A DNA stretch of 64,000 nt from contig NZ_CP060393.1 of the NCBI RefSeq assembly GCF_014274685.1, forward strand, positions 496,001 through 560,000, in the 5' to 3' direction. This DNA is from Edaphobacter sp. 4G125. Its GTDB lineage: Bacteria > Acidobacteriota > Terriglobia > Terriglobales > Acidobacteriaceae. Every line of letters begins with the position of its first letter. Within the stretch, counting starts at the first letter, position 1. Below the pieces are notes generated by a model. The model was not told the DNA's origin. It searched no databases and was given only the letters and a program-made list of their open reading frames with translations. Shown piece after piece: positions 1 through 8,928 of this stretch. The position numbers and the translations under genes are program-made.

Positions 1-134
1 GCATGCTGCCCGACACCGGTGAGCGCTACCTGAGTACGCCACTCTTCGGAGAGATTGCTGCGGACATGAACGAGGAAGAGATAGCGATTGCGCAATCCAC
101 TCCGAGCGCGCAGCTCGCACCGGCATCTGTATAG
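1..134 (+). CDS. cysK: Cysteine synthase, C-terminal end (partial)
   Basis: The window opens inside a gene. The frame with codons beginning at base 3 stays open to a TAG at 132-134. Its 43 readable residues include LPDTGERYLSTPLF, which matches the conserved C-terminal end of O-acetylserine sulfhydrylase (cysteine synthase A), the PLP enzyme that makes cysteine from O-acetylserine and sulfide. Only this tail is visible, so catalytic residues cannot be checked. A short family-variable tail rich in S, A and P follows. The next gene begins four bases after the stop, which suggests co-transcription. Another PLP beta-replacing enzyme, such as cystathionine beta-synthase, is possible but less likely. 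Confidence 0.75.
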   Translation, partial: MLPDTGERYLSTPLFGEIAADMNEEEIAIAQSTPSAQLAPASV

Positions 135-138
135 ATCA

Positions 139-708
139 ATGAAGTTGATCTTTCTGTACGGCCCGCCTGCTGCTGGAAAGCTCACGGTTGGAAGAGCGCT
201 CCAGCAGAGGACCGGCCTTCGTCTCTTTCACAACCATCTTGTCGTGGACACGCTGTTGTCTGTCTTCCCTTTTGGCTCGCCCTCGTTCGTCAAGCTGCGC
301 GAACAGACTTGGCTCTCGGTCTTTGACGCCGCAGCCAGAGACGGCATTTCGCTTATCTTTACCTTTGCCCCCGAAGCAACAGTGAACCCCAGCTTCATCG
401 AATCAGCCATCTCCACCGTGCAGAAAGCAGGTGGTGAGATTTGTTTCGTCGAGTTGACCTGCCCCATCGATGTAATCGAACAACGCATGGAGAATCCCTC
501 CCGGGCGCAGTTCCTCAAACTGCGCTCTGTCGAATTCTTTCGTGAGTCGCGTAGTAAAGGCGCCTACTGCTTTCCGAAGTTTCCCGCTGATCTTACCCTC
601 GACACAAGCACGGTGGAACCACCAGAGGCCGCCCGCAGAATCTGCGAACACTTTCAACTCGATATCTTGACGGCGACTCCGGACGCACATCACGATCCTA
701 GAGCCTGA
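139..708 (+). CDS. P-loop nucleotide-binding kinase-like protein (AAA/shikimate-kinase-like fold)
   Basis: The 189-residue protein begins MKLIFLYGPPAAGKLTVGRA, a Walker A motif (GPPAAGKLT) right after a beta strand. This is typical of small P-loop kinases of the shikimate kinase/AAA_18 type. A longer reading from 88 is possible, but ATG 139 puts the P-loop at its usual place and lies 4 bases after the preceding stop. The middle part carries FHNHLVVDTL, an arrangement seen in uncharacterised P-loop proteins near metabolic genes. The substrate cannot be told from sequence. It probably belongs to the same transcript as the cysteine synthase upstream. Confidence 0.75.
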   Translation: MKLIFLYGPPAAGKLTVGRALQQRTGLRLFHNHLVVDTLLSVFPFGSPSFVKLREQTWLSVFDAAARDGISLIFTFAPEATVNPSFIESAISTVQKAGGEICFVELTCPIDVIEQRMENPSRAQFLKLRSVEFFRESRSKGAYCFPKFPADLTLDTSTVEPPEAARRICEHFQLDILTATPDAHHDPRA

Positions 709-720
709 GCAATCCAAAGA

Positions 721-1065
721 TTACTTGCATCTGGGTAAGAGGGCCGTCAACCGATTTATGTTCTCGCCTCTTCTTATCTTTATCGCCTGACGATGCAGAT
801 GCCGCGTGGGATCGTCAGGACCGCTGTCATCATCCTCGTTCACCTCTTCCTTGAACTTCTCTTCAATGACGTACCTCGCCCGCGGCTCGGCAATCGTCTG
901 CAATTGGTGAAGAGCGTTGCCCAAAGAAGCTGCTCGTGGATAGAACCCCGGGTTCTTCCCCTTGCGTGTTCTTCGTCGCCAGCGCCATCGTTGATAAAAA
1001 AATACGCATGCAAAGAGACACGCCATTCCATAAAGACTGGCTAGCAAAATCCGGTCCGGAACCAT
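721..1065 (-). CDS. Small single-pass membrane protein, unknown function
   Basis: The protein has 114 residues from the ATG at 1063-1065. An N-terminal hydrophobic segment (ILLASLYGMACLFACVFFY) is followed at once by an arginine-rich stretch (RWRWRRRTRKGK), as in a type II signal anchor with a cytoplasmic tail. The tail holds an acidic patch (EEVNEDDDSGPDD). A longer reading from 1146 would place a hydrophilic extension before the anchor and is less likely. It is convergent with the kinase gene and lies downstream of another small membrane protein on the same strand. I do not recognise a family. Confidence 0.55.
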   Translation of the reverse strand: MVPDRILLASLYGMACLFACVFFYQRWRWRRRTRKGKNPGFYPRAASLGNALHQLQTIAEPRARYVIEEKFKEEVNEDDDSGPDDPTRHLHRQAIKIRRGENINRLTALLPRCK

Positions 1066-1155
1066 CAAAAACCTTCCGTTTCGCCGAAAAGGGAGTTGCT
1101 GCCTCCGGTGCAAGAGGCAGATCGATGGACGCGTAGTCCACGGCATCAGCAGATT

Positions 1156-1422
1156 TCAGGAAAGAGAAGGAGGAGGGCGTTGAAAAAGCGCAGAACGAAC
1201 GGGGTGAGAATTTGGTAGAACTTCGTTCTCAACGATTGCCAGCGACCATTGTGCTGTGTTTTCAATCTTCCCGAACAGAAAGACGGGTAACAGAACAAAA
1301 CACAAGGGCACAAGCACAGGATGGACAACCGCAGTAACAACAAGCAGCAACGCAAGAAAGCCCACGATGGCCAGAATCCACGCTGGAATCCCTGATCCGG
1401 GCTGCTGCTTGCGCATGTTCAT
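1156..1422 (-). CDS. Small membrane protein with two hydrophobic segments
   Basis: From the internal ATG at 1420-1422 the product has 88 residues, starting MNMRKQQPGSGIPAW. Two adjacent transmembrane segments follow (IPAWILAIVGFLALLLVV, then a second around VLVPLCFVLLPVFLF), then a short soluble tail. The upstream extension to 1491 is hydrophilic and adds nothing. It precedes the other small membrane protein (721-1065) on the same strand and may share its transcript. It is divergent from prfA, whose start lies about 210 bases away. The function is unknown. Confidence 0.5.
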   Translation of the reverse strand: MNMRKQQPGSGIPAWILAIVGFLALLLVVTAVVHPVLVPLCFVLLPVFLFGKIENTAQWSLAIVENEVLPNSHPVRSALFQRPPPSLS

Positions 1423-1635
1423 GCCGTCAGTATATCGGCACGCCGCTGAGCAACTTTCCGGTATCCGCATCGACCCCGACCGGAGTAACATCTATATAGA
1501 GATGCGATTCATAGCCGAATTCCCGGTGTCCTTTCCCGGCGTGGCCTCCAACCGCCACGACTTCGCCTAGCTACGCCCACGCTCACCTTTCCGCCTCTAA
1601 CCTCAAATTTATCAGCACCATAAGAAGGATTTCCC

Positions 1636-2709
1636 ATGTTTGACCGCCTTGACCAGATGGAAGCGCGCTATGAAGAACTCGGCCAGCAGCTTGCTGACCC
1701 CGCGCTCGTCTCCGATCAGAAGAAGTTCTCCGCCACCGCCAAGGCGCACCGCGACCTCGAGCCTGTCGTCGAAAAGCTGCGTGAGTATCGCCAGGTGAAG
1801 CAGGGCGTCGCCGACGCCAAGGCCATGCTCAATGAGCAGGATGCCGACATCAAGGCGATGGCCGAAGAGGAACTGCTTGCACTGGAGCCTCGCCAGGCCG
1901 AACTCGAAGAGCAGCTCAAGATTATGCTGCTGCCTAAGGACCCCAACGACGACAAGAACATTGTGATCGAGGTTCGCGCTGGCACCGGCGGCGACGAGGC
2001 CTCACTCTTCGCGGCCGAGATCTTCCGTATGTACGTCCGCTTCGCAGAGCAACATCGCTGGAAAGTCGAAGTTCTCAGCGAATCCCCCTCCGACGTTGGA
2101 GGTCTGAAGGAAGTCACTGCCATCTTCGAAGGCGACAAGGTCTACTCGCAGATGAAGTATGAGTCCGGCGTTCACCGTGTGCAGCGCGTACCGGCCACTG
2201 AGACTCAGGGGCGTGTCCATACCTCCGCGATCACCGTCGCTGTGCTGCCCGAAGCCGAAGAAGTCGACGTCAAAGTCGAACAGAAAGATCTTCGTATCGA
2301 CACCTTCTGTTCCTCCGGCCCCGGCGGACAGTCCGTTAACACCACGTACTCTGCGGTGCGCATTACGCATATTCCCACCAATACCGTGGTCAGTTGCCAG
2401 GACGAGAAGTCGCAGATTAAGAACCGCGAAAAGGCGATGCGCGTTCTCCGCTCACGCCTCTACGAAGTCGAGATGGAAAAGCAGCATGCTGCGCAGGCTG
2501 CCGCCCGCAAGTCGCAGGTTGGCTCGGGAGACCGTTCGGAGAAGATCCGCACCTACAACTTCCCGCAGAACCGTCTCACGGACCATCGCATCGGCCTAAC
2601 GAACCACCAACTCGCCATGGTGATGGAAGGAATGCTGCAACCAACCGTCGATGCTCTGATTGCGCATGATATCGCCGAGAAGATGAAGGGTGAAACGACA
2701 GCCGCTTGA
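1636..2709 (+). CDS. prfA: Peptide chain release factor 1
   Basis: The 357-residue length is normal for class I release factors. RF1 recognises UAA and UAG in the A site and triggers hydrolysis of peptidyl-tRNA. The GGQ motif that reaches the peptidyl-transferase centre is at about residues 230-232 ([10 protein letters not shown]). The codon-reading tripeptide is PAT at about 186-188 ([10 protein letters not shown]), which marks RF1 rather than RF2. A coiled N-terminal domain precedes it. The start is supported by AAGGA about 8 bases upstream. prmC, whose product methylates the GGQ glutamine, lies downstream, separated by one VOC gene. Confidence 0.97.
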   Translation: MFDRLDQMEARYEELGQQLADPALVSDQKKFSATAKAHRDLEPVVEKLREYRQVKQGVADAKAMLNEQDADIKAMAEEELLALEPRQAELEEQLKIMLLPKDPNDDKNIVIEVRAGTGGDEASLFAAEIFRMYVRFAEQHRWKVEVLSESPSDVGGLKEVTAIFEGDKVYSQMKYESGVHRVQRVPATETQGRVHTSAITVAVLPEAEEVDVKVEQKDLRIDTFCSSGPGGQSVNTTYSAVRITHIPTNTVVSCQDEKSQIKNREKAMRVLRSRLYEVEMEKQHAAQAAARKSQVGSGDRSEKIRTYNFPQNRLTDHRIGLTNHQLAMVMEGMLQPTVDALIAHDIAEKMKGETTAA

Positions 2710-2840
2710 AGCGCGCTTGAGGCGCAGGAAGCTTTCCGGCGGACAATCTTTTCAAACGGAGTCATCTAAGCGTTTTTGGAGCGCGAGAGCAGCGTATCTG
2801 AGAGAATCACCTTGAAGGTCACCTCAAGGAATTTCGTCCG

Positions 2841-3668
2841 ATGTCTCTGCGCCGCATTTGTTTCCTGGCTATCTTCCTCGCATTCTTCCTTCCGCTTCAG
2901 GCGCAGCAGACGCCGCCCTTAGCTGGCATCGCTCATCTTGCCCTTCGAGTGCGTTCGCTCGATGCCTCCCGCGAGTTTTACAACAAACTCGGCTTCGAAG
3001 AGGCCTTTGCACTTAAAGACAAAGAGGGCAAGCCCCGCGAGAGCTTCATCAAGATCAACGATCACCAATTCATCGAGCTCTACCCCGCGAATCCCGAAGT
3101 CCCGCGCGAGGCCTCCATCGGTTTCCTTCACGCCTGCTTTGAAGGCGATGACCTTCAGGCAGTTCATGACGACTACGTCGCTCACGGACTCCCCCCCACC
3201 GCAGTTCGCAAGGCCGGGGCAGGAAACCTTCTCTTTACGATGAAAGGCCCTGAGGACGCCAACGGCACCGCGCAAAACCTCGAATACACCCAGTACCAAC
3301 CCGGATCTCTCCATTACAATGATCGCGGCCAACATCTTGGTCAGGATCGCGTCGCCGATTCGATCCACTCCGTTGCCCTGGCCATGCGCGATCCCTCTGC
3401 CGCACGGGACTTCTACCTCAACCAGCTCTCCTTCAAGTCCATTGCAGGCGACCCCATGTTTCTGCACATGCCCGGAAACTCCGGGCAGGAGGTCGAGATC
3501 ACTCCTGCGGATTCGCTTGGTCCAAAGGCCCGCTTCACGTTGCGCACGTCGAACCTTTCGCGGGCAGCCCGTCTCATCCGCAAGCAGAAGATAGAGGTCC
3601 TCAAATCGAAAGATGCGCTCACAATCTCCGATCCCGACGGCAATCTGATCATGATTCGGGAGCAGTAG
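2841..3668 (+). CDS. Secreted VOC (glyoxalase/bleomycin-resistance fold) protein
   Basis: The 275-residue product has a clear signal peptide (MSLRRICFLAIFLAFFLPLQAQQ). Two VOC half-domains follow: one begins at GIAHLALRVRSLDASREFY, the second near residue 172 (IHSVALAMRDPSAARDFYLN). VOC proteins form metal-containing beta-alpha-beta-beta-beta modules with very diverse reactions, so no substrate can be assigned. Export is unusual for the family, and the signal peptide points to the periplasm. It sits between prfA and prmC on the same strand, splitting a pair that is adjacent in many genomes. Confidence 0.85.
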   Translation: MSLRRICFLAIFLAFFLPLQAQQTPPLAGIAHLALRVRSLDASREFYNKLGFEEAFALKDKEGKPRESFIKINDHQFIELYPANPEVPREASIGFLHACFEGDDLQAVHDDYVAHGLPPTAVRKAGAGNLLFTMKGPEDANGTAQNLEYTQYQPGSLHYNDRGQHLGQDRVADSIHSVALAMRDPSAARDFYLNQLSFKSIAGDPMFLHMPGNSGQEVEITPADSLGPKARFTLRTSNLSRAARLIRKQKIEVLKSKDALTISDPDGNLIMIREQ

Positions 3669-3717
3669 GACCGTTGGAGGTTATAGGTTGTCCGTTGCTG
3701 GTAACACCTTAGGGAAT

Positions 3718-3766
3718 GTCATTCCGAGCGGAGTGCGCAGCACGCAGTCGAGAAACCTGCTTCTCT
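3718..3766 (+). repeat. Intergenic GTCATT-type repeat, copy A
   Basis: This copy begins GTCATTCCGAGCGG, has a small hairpin (GTGC-GCA-GCAC) in the middle and ends with AGTCGAGAAACCTGCTT. The same head, central hairpin and tail appear in five other copies at 12471, 12542, 13316, 13751 (reverse) and 13840. It lies between the VOC gene and prmC. Such elements are REP-like, short, palindromic and intergenic. Confidence 0.7.
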
Positions 3767-3844
3767 CCCCATTTCTTAATGATCTCCAAAACCCCTACCG
3801 CCAGCGACGCCTCGGCAACCTGTAACCTGCAACTGGCAATTTTT

Positions 3845-4714
3845 ATGACACTCCGCGAAGCCATCCAATCTGCCGCAGAACGACTCGCCCAAGATCAACA
3901 TCTGCGTGACAGTGCTCGTCGCGACGCTGAACTGCTCCTGCAGCACCGGCTTAACCTCACGCGGGCAGGCTTGCTCGCCAATCCAGCTCGTAGCCTCACC
4001 CCCACCGAACTACAGGATTACGAGAACCTGATTGCCCGACGCCTGCTCCACGAACCCGTCCAGTACATCACCGGCGTGCAGGAGTTCTATGCTCTTCCTC
4101 TTCGCGTCACCCCTGCCGTGCTTATTCCTCGGCCCGAGACCGAACACCTCGTCGAGGCCGTGCTCGAACGGCTTCCGCACGACCGCCCCGTTACCATCGT
4201 CGACATCGGCACCGGCTCCGGAGCTATCGCCCTCGCGCTGGCGACCCATCTTCCTCAGGCAGCGATAACCGCCATCGACCTTTCCCCGGCGGCATTGGAG
4301 ATCGCCAAGGCAAATGCCCACGCGCTTGAGCTCTCCTCACGGGTCCGTTTTCTTGTCTCTGATCTGCTGGCTTCGCTCTCCCCTTCGGAAATACATGCCG
4401 GCTTCGATGCCATCGTCAGCAATCCGCCTTATATCCCCGCTTCCGATGCTTCTGGACTACATCCCCAGGTTCGAGAGCACGAACCACGGCAGGCCCTCTT
4501 TGCCGGTGTCGACGGACTCGAGATATATCGCCGCCTCATCCCCCAGGCCTTTAAAGCTCTCAAGCCAGGCGGTTTGCTCGCCGTCGAGATTGGCCACGGG
4601 CAAAAAAACGACCTCGCTACCCTCCTCGCAGGCTGGACGCAGGTGGTTTTTGTGGATGACCTTCAGTCCATTCCACGGGTCGCCCTGGCGCGGCGGACGG
4701 TTAATTTGGTCTGA
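3845..4714 (+). CDS. prmC: Release factor glutamine methyltransferase
   Basis: The 289-residue product from ATG 3845 (MTLREAIQSAAERL) has normal length for PrmC/HemK, which N5-methylates the GGQ glutamine of release factors with S-adenosylmethionine. The N-terminal helical domain is followed by the SAM-binding motif (VDIGTGSGAIALAL, about residue 120) and the NPPY substrate motif at about 193 (SNPPYIPASD). The open frame extends upstream to 3716, but that part overlaps repeat copy A and is not conserved-looking. The link with prfA upstream agrees with its role. Confidence 0.95.
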   Translation: MTLREAIQSAAERLAQDQHLRDSARRDAELLLQHRLNLTRAGLLANPARSLTPTELQDYENLIARRLLHEPVQYITGVQEFYALPLRVTPAVLIPRPETEHLVEAVLERLPHDRPVTIVDIGTGSGAIALALATHLPQAAITAIDLSPAALEIAKANAHALELSSRVRFLVSDLLASLSPSEIHAGFDAIVSNPPYIPASDASGLHPQVREHEPRQALFAGVDGLEIYRRLIPQAFKALKPGGLLAVEIGHGQKNDLATLLAGWTQVVFVDDLQSIPRVALARRTVNLV

Positions 4715-4761
4715 CCGTTTCTGCCTCCCGCGGCTTAATTCAAAACATGAACTATTTCCAG

Positions 4762-4791
4762 TTGACATCGGTCTCAACCCGTCCATATAGT
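4762..4791 (+). promoter_or_regulatory. Sigma-70 type promoter for the TonB receptor gene
   Basis: TTGACA at 4762-4767 and TATAGT at 4786-4791 are separated by 18 bases, close to the bacterial housekeeping consensus. It lies in the gap between prmC and the receptor gene, and predicts a leader of roughly 75 bases to the ATG at 4875. Confidence 0.7.
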
Positions 4792-4874
4792 CCTTTGGCA
4801 CGGGAAATAGCCATTTAATCGACGTGAAATGTAGATGTGCCGTCCGTGCGATGAAACCAGCTTCGAGGCCTGAC

Positions 4875-7800
4875 ATGCAAAAATCAAAAGTAATTGGACT
4901 ATCCAATCCTAAAATCCTGCTCCTTCTGTTCGCCCTTTTACCGTTCCTATGTCTCCCGCAGGCATGGGCGCAGGCGGCGGGTACTGCCAGCATCCAGGGC
5001 AATGTTATCGACCAGACGGGAGCTGCCATTCCCAGTGCGACCGTCACCTTGACCAATACAGGAACGCGCGTCGCCCGCACCACCGTCACCGATGGTTCCG
5101 GCCTCTACAGCCTTCCCAACGTTCCCATCGGTCCTTACTCGCTTGGGGTTAGTGCCACGGGTTTTCAGACCTATACCCAGACTGGCATCGTCCTTCAGGT
5201 CGGCAATAACATCCAGATCAATGCCACCCTGCAGGTGGGCAACGCCAGCGAGCATGTTGAGGTGCAAGCCTCGGCGGTCGCGCTCGATACGGAAAACAGC
5301 ACCTTCAAGCAGGTCATCGACCAGACCCGCATCACCGAGATGCCTTTGAATGGTCGTCAGGCAACCCAACTCGTGCTCATCTCCGGTGGCGCCGTCAATG
5401 CACCTGCGGCTGATATCAATACCAGCAAAAACTATCCCACCTCCGTTGTTATTGCAGTTGCGGGTAGCCAGGGCAACTACAACAACTACGTCCTCGACGG
5501 CGGCTATCACACCGACAACTTCACGAATACCAATTTGCCGTATCCGTTCCCCGATGCGTTGCACGAGTTCTCGGTCGAATCCAGCTCGCTCCCGGCCCGT
5601 AACGGTCTCCATCCCGGTTCGCTGGTCAATGTTGTGACGAACTCCGGAACCAACCAGTGGCACGGAACGGTCTTCGATTTCGTCCGCAATAACGTCATCA
5701 ACGCGACCAACTTCTTCTCCACGGCCAAGGACACCGTCAAGCGGAACCAGTTCGGCGGAACCCTTGGCGGAAAGATCATTAGCGACAAGCTCTTCTTCTT
5801 CGGCGGCTACCAGGGAACCCGCGAGCATAAGATCGGAAACGCGACCGGCTACTGTCTTCCGACACCAGCCATGCTGAACGGCGATTTCAGCCAGATGCCG
5901 AAGAGCGGAAACTGCGCCAGCACCGGGGCGGCTTTCAAAGATCCCCTCACTGGAGCCGCAAATCCCAGCCGCAAAATTCCAGTCTCCGAGTTCAGTCCTG
6001 CGGCCCTGGCGCTGGTTAAATATCTCCCGCTCTCGCAAGCGGACGCCAATGGTCGCGTGAATGTTGCGCTTCCGGGCAACAATACTGAAGATCAGTACAT
6101 CGGCCGTATCGACTACACCTGGAGCGCCCGTCACTCGCTCTTTGGCCGTTATTACCTCACAAACTACAACCTGCCCTCCTACTACTCGCCTTCGAACATC
6201 CTGCTCACGACCGTCGCGGGGAACGACCTGCGAGTGCAGAGCTTTACTCTCGGCGATACCTTCATCTTCACGCCGAAGTTCGTCAACACCTTCCACGGCA
6301 CCTACTCCCGCCGCCGCAACAACCGCGGCCCAATCGCAGGTGGCATCAACGCCAATACTCTCGGCGTCAAGATCTACCTCTATGCTCCCGTTGATCTTCG
6401 TGTCCAGATGAACAGCGGCTTCAACGTCGGTTGCGGAACCTGTACTCCTGGCTTCTTCAACGTCAACACTGAACACTTTGCCGACGACATCGACTGGCTT
6501 GTCGGCAAACACCAGATCGCTCTGGGCGGTGAATTCCTTCGCACCGGCGATAACACTCACGTCGGCTATCTCTTCAACGGCAGCTATTCCTTCGGTGGAG
6601 CAGCCTCCGGAGAGGTCCTGGCGGACTTCCTCACCGGCCAGATGACCAGCTACGGAACGACCAACGCGTTCAGCCAGAGCCGCGCTCAGGACACCACCTA
6701 TCGTCAAAACGTCTTCGGCCTCTATGCCCAGGACACCTGGCATATCACGCCGAAACTCACCATCAACTATGGCCTGCGCTGGGAGCCAAATCTCTTCCAG
6801 ACTGATAAGTTTGGCCGCGGATCGACCTTCGATCAGGCAGCCTTCAACGCCAACAAGCACTCGACCACGTTTCCCAATGCTCCTGCCGGGTCCTTCTACT
6901 ACGGCGATGCTGGTGTTCCCAAGTCCTTCACCAATAACCAATGGAAGAACGTCTCGCCGCGTGTCTCCATGACGCTCGATCCCTTCGGCACCGGCAAGAC
7001 CGTCTTCCGCGCAGGCGGGGCTATGATGTACGACACGCCCGCCCTCTATACCTCGCAGCGTGTCGCCTCCAACCCGCCGTTCGTCAATGAGATTGACATC
7101 AACGCACAGACGTCTTTTGACGATCCCTGGAACGGTTATCCCGGTGGAGATCCCTTCCCCGGAGTCTTCCCGCCAAATGCCTCGGCGACCTTCCCCACCA
7201 ATACCCTCTGGGTGCTGTTGCAGAAGAACATGAAGACCCCGGTTATCTACCAGTGGACGGCCAGCGTTCAGCAGGACTTCGGTCGCGGCTGGATGTTCTC
7301 CATCAACTACCTTGGCAACCAGCAGGCCCATCAGTGGATCGGCAACGGCATCAACGCCGCCGTCTTTATTCCGGGCAACTGGTCAGGGCCAAGTTCTTGC
7401 CAGGGCATGCCCCAGATTATAGTCGGAACGGCTCTTTATCCCGGCAAGATTGGCGACCCCTGCTCGACGGTCGGTAATCCAAACGCTCGCACCCCGTTGA
7501 CTCTGGCCAACAGCACCCAGGGACAGGGTTACAGCCCCACCATGACCCTGATCACCGATGGAGGAACCACCAGCTATCACGGTGTCATTACAGCCATCCA
7601 GCACCGCATGTCCGACAACTTCAGCTTCCTGGCCAACTACACCTGGTCCAAGTGCCTTGCTGTTGCGGATAACCCGGGCGACATCGCTGGTCCGGCCTAC
7701 GAACACACGCTGAATCCGCGGCTCGATCGCGGTCCGTGCGGCTTCGACGTTCGTCATATCTTCAATACGTCCATCGTCGCTCGCAGTAACTTCCACTCGC

Positions 7801-8285
7801 TCCAGGGCTGGAAGGGCGCGCTGGCCAACAACTGGCAGGTTGCCCCGCTCATCCGTATCCTCTCCGGAACGCCTCTTAACGTGACCTCTGGTGTGGACAA
7901 CTCCCGCAGCGGCATCGGACTCGACCGGCCAAACCTGGTGACAGGCGGCTCCGTATACACGGGTGCCAAAATCTACCAGAAATCGCCCGGCAATCTGGCT
8001 TACCTCAACAAGGCTGCATTTGCTCAAAACACCGTGGGAACCTACGGAAACCTGAGCCGCAATGCTTTCCGTCAGCCGAACTACTATAACGTGGACATGT
8101 CGGTCAGCCGGATCTTCCCGGTCCATGAGCGGCTCAACTTCCAGCTCCGGATGGAAGCCTTCAACGTCCTTAACCATCCCAATCTAAACGCCTTCACCAC
8201 GTCGCTCAGCTCGGGGACCTTTGGCAACGCCACCGGTGCGGCCGATCCTCGTATCTTCCAGCTCGCCGGGAAGTTCAACTTCTAA
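4875..8285 (+). CDS. TonB-dependent receptor, Oar-like, with carboxypeptidase-regulatory-like N-terminal domain
   Basis: The 1136-residue outer-membrane protein begins with a signal peptide (LLLLFALLPFLCLPQAWAQ). A carboxypeptidase-regulatory-like/CarbopepD_reg domain follows at about residues 35-115 (GTASIQGNVIDQTGAAIP), then a plug-like region (ITEMPLNGRQATQL) and a long beta-barrel with repeated aromatic-rich strands ending in AGKFNF. The terminal phenylalanine fits outer-membrane insertion. Such receptors import large or complexed substrates with energy from TonB. ATG 4875 was preferred because the hydrophobic core then sits near the N-terminus; ATG 4824 is an alternative. A promoter lies upstream and a strong terminator just downstream, so it is probably monocistronic. 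The substrate is unknown. Confidence 0.93.
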   Translation: MQKSKVIGLSNPKILLLLFALLPFLCLPQAWAQAAGTASIQGNVIDQTGAAIPSATVTLTNTGTRVARTTVTDGSGLYSLPNVPIGPYSLGVSATGFQTYTQTGIVLQVGNNIQINATLQVGNASEHVEVQASAVALDTENSTFKQVIDQTRITEMPLNGRQATQLVLISGGAVNAPAADINTSKNYPTSVVIAVAGSQGNYNNYVLDGGYHTDNFTNTNLPYPFPDALHEFSVESSSLPARNGLHPGSLVNVVTNSGTNQWHGTVFDFVRNNVINATNFFSTAKDTVKRNQFGGTLGGKIISDKLFFFGGYQGTREHKIGNATGYCLPTPAMLNGDFSQMPKSGNCASTGAAFKDPLTGAANPSRKIPVSEFSPAALALVKYLPLSQADANGRVNVALPGNNTEDQYIGRIDYTWSARHSLFGRYYLTNYNLPSYYSPSNILLTTVAGNDLRVQSFTLGDTFIFTPKFVNTFHGTYSRRRNNRGPIAGGINANTLGVKIYLYAPVDLRVQMNSGFNVGCGTCTPGFFNVNTEHFADDIDWLVGKHQIALGGEFLRTGDNTHVGYLFNGSYSFGGAASGEVLADFLTGQMTSYGTTNAFSQSRAQDTTYRQNVFGLYAQDTWHITPKLTINYGLRWEPNLFQTDKFGRGSTFDQAAFNANKHSTTFPNAPAGSFYYGDAGVPKSFTNNQWKNVSPRVSMTLDPFGTGKTVFRAGGAMMYDTPALYTSQRVASNPPFVNEIDINAQTSFDDPWNGYPGGDPFPGVFPPNASATFPTNTLWVLLQKNMKTPVIYQWTASVQQDFGRGWMFSINYLGNQQAHQWIGNGINAAVFIPGNWSGPSSCQGMPQIIVGTALYPGKIGDPCSTVGNPNARTPLTLANSTQGQGYSPTMTLITDGGTTSYHGVITAIQHRMSDNFSFLANYTWSKCLAVADNPGDIAGPAYEHTLNPRLDRGPCGFDVRHIFNTSIVARSNFHSLQGWKGALANNWQVAPLIRILSGTPLNVTSGVDNSRSGIGLDRPNLVTGGSVYTGAKIYQKSPGNLAYLNKAAFAQNTVGTYGNLSRNAFRQPNYYNVDMSVSRIFPVHERLNFQLRMEAFNVLNHPNLNAFTTSLSSGTFGNATGAADPRIFQLAGKFNF

Positions 8286-8304
8286 CCCCTGCTGTATCAA
8301 TCGA

Positions 8305-8344
8305 AAGATAGGGCTGTCCCGTCTGAGGACAGCCCTATCTTTTG
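8305..8344. terminator. Rho-independent, probably bidirectional terminator
   Basis: A perfect 16-base stem (8305-8320 with 8328-8343) with a 7-base loop is followed by a T-run. The left arm begins with AAA, so the same hairpin has a U-tract in either direction. It lies 20 bases after the TonB receptor stop. Confidence 0.85.
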
Positions 8345-8386
8345 CACCGGTGAAACTCTCTCTACCCTGAACAACGTCAAATAGAT

Positions 8387-8764
8387 ATGATGGCCACGGC
8401 TGAATTAGACAAGATGACGACGGCTGAATTACAGGAACACCTCTACTCTCTCGAAGAACGTCTTCTCCACCCCGATCGCGAAAGAGACCGTAACGCTCTG
8501 CTCGACCTGATCGTGCCTGAATTCAAGGAGTTCTGCACCTCTGGCCGCGTCTTCAACGCCAATCAGCTCGGCCACGAGCTCCTCAGCAGTGCCGCCCGAC
8601 CGGCAACCATGAGCTACTTTTACGTCACTCCGCTGGGAGAAAACTCCGCGTTGGCCACCTACCAGATCACGACGTCGAACTCTACCTCCCGCCATTCTTC
8701 CATCTGGGTTCGCCGCAACGGCCAATGGCAGATGTACTTCCATCAAGGCACTGTCTCCGCCTAG
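8387..8764 (+). CDS. DUF4440 / SnoaL-like (NTF2 fold) protein
   Basis: The 125-residue protein has an N-terminal helix (LQEHLYSLEERLLHPD), then RDRNALLDLIVPEFKEFCTSG, and a C-terminal WVRRNGQWQMYFHQGT. The last segment matches the closing strands of NTF2-like DUF4440 proteins. These small cone-shaped domains act as enzymes or ligand binders; the role here is unknown. Two ATGs lie at the start (8387 and 8390). The 3' end overlaps by three bases the stop of a small ORF on the other strand. Confidence 0.75.
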   Translation: MMATAELDKMTTAELQEHLYSLEERLLHPDRERDRNALLDLIVPEFKEFCTSGRVFNANQLGHELLSSAARPATMSYFYVTPLGENSALATYQITTSNSTSRHSSIWVRRNGQWQMYFHQGTVSA

Positions 8765-8895
8765 GAAGGTTCGCGGCCTCTTTCTTCCCATTCGCGTTCT
8801 CGGTAAGGACGATCTCTCTGAGATTTGCCCTCTTCCTCTTCACGCCATTGTCGGCGTTGTTCTTGCTCCTCGCGCTCTTCACGGCCATCGCTCAT
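8761..8895 (-). CDS. Predicted 44-residue highly charged small protein
   Basis: This reading frame runs from ATG (8893-8895) to TAG (8761-8763). A perfect AGGAGG Shine-Dalgarno lies five bases before the ATG. The product starts MSDGREEREEQEQRRQW and holds about 14 Glu and 11 Arg in 44 residues with two Trp and no hydrophobic core. It is predicted to be a single charged helix or disordered. It lies just downstream of the DUF2251-like gene on the same strand, with 33 bases between them. No family is recognised. A composition artefact is possible, but the ribosome site and operon position support it. Confidence 0.5.
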   Translation of the reverse strand: MSDGREEREEQEQRRQWREEEEGKSQRDRPYREREWEERGREPS

Positions 8896-8928
8896 TCCGG
8901 CCTCCTGTCACAATAAAGCAGCGAAGGA

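Noticed and set aside
4947..7331. 794-codon open frame on the - strand inside the first TonB receptor gene
   Set aside because: It is fully antisense to a clearly conserved receptor, has no domain, and its openness follows from GC-rich codon use of the + strand gene.
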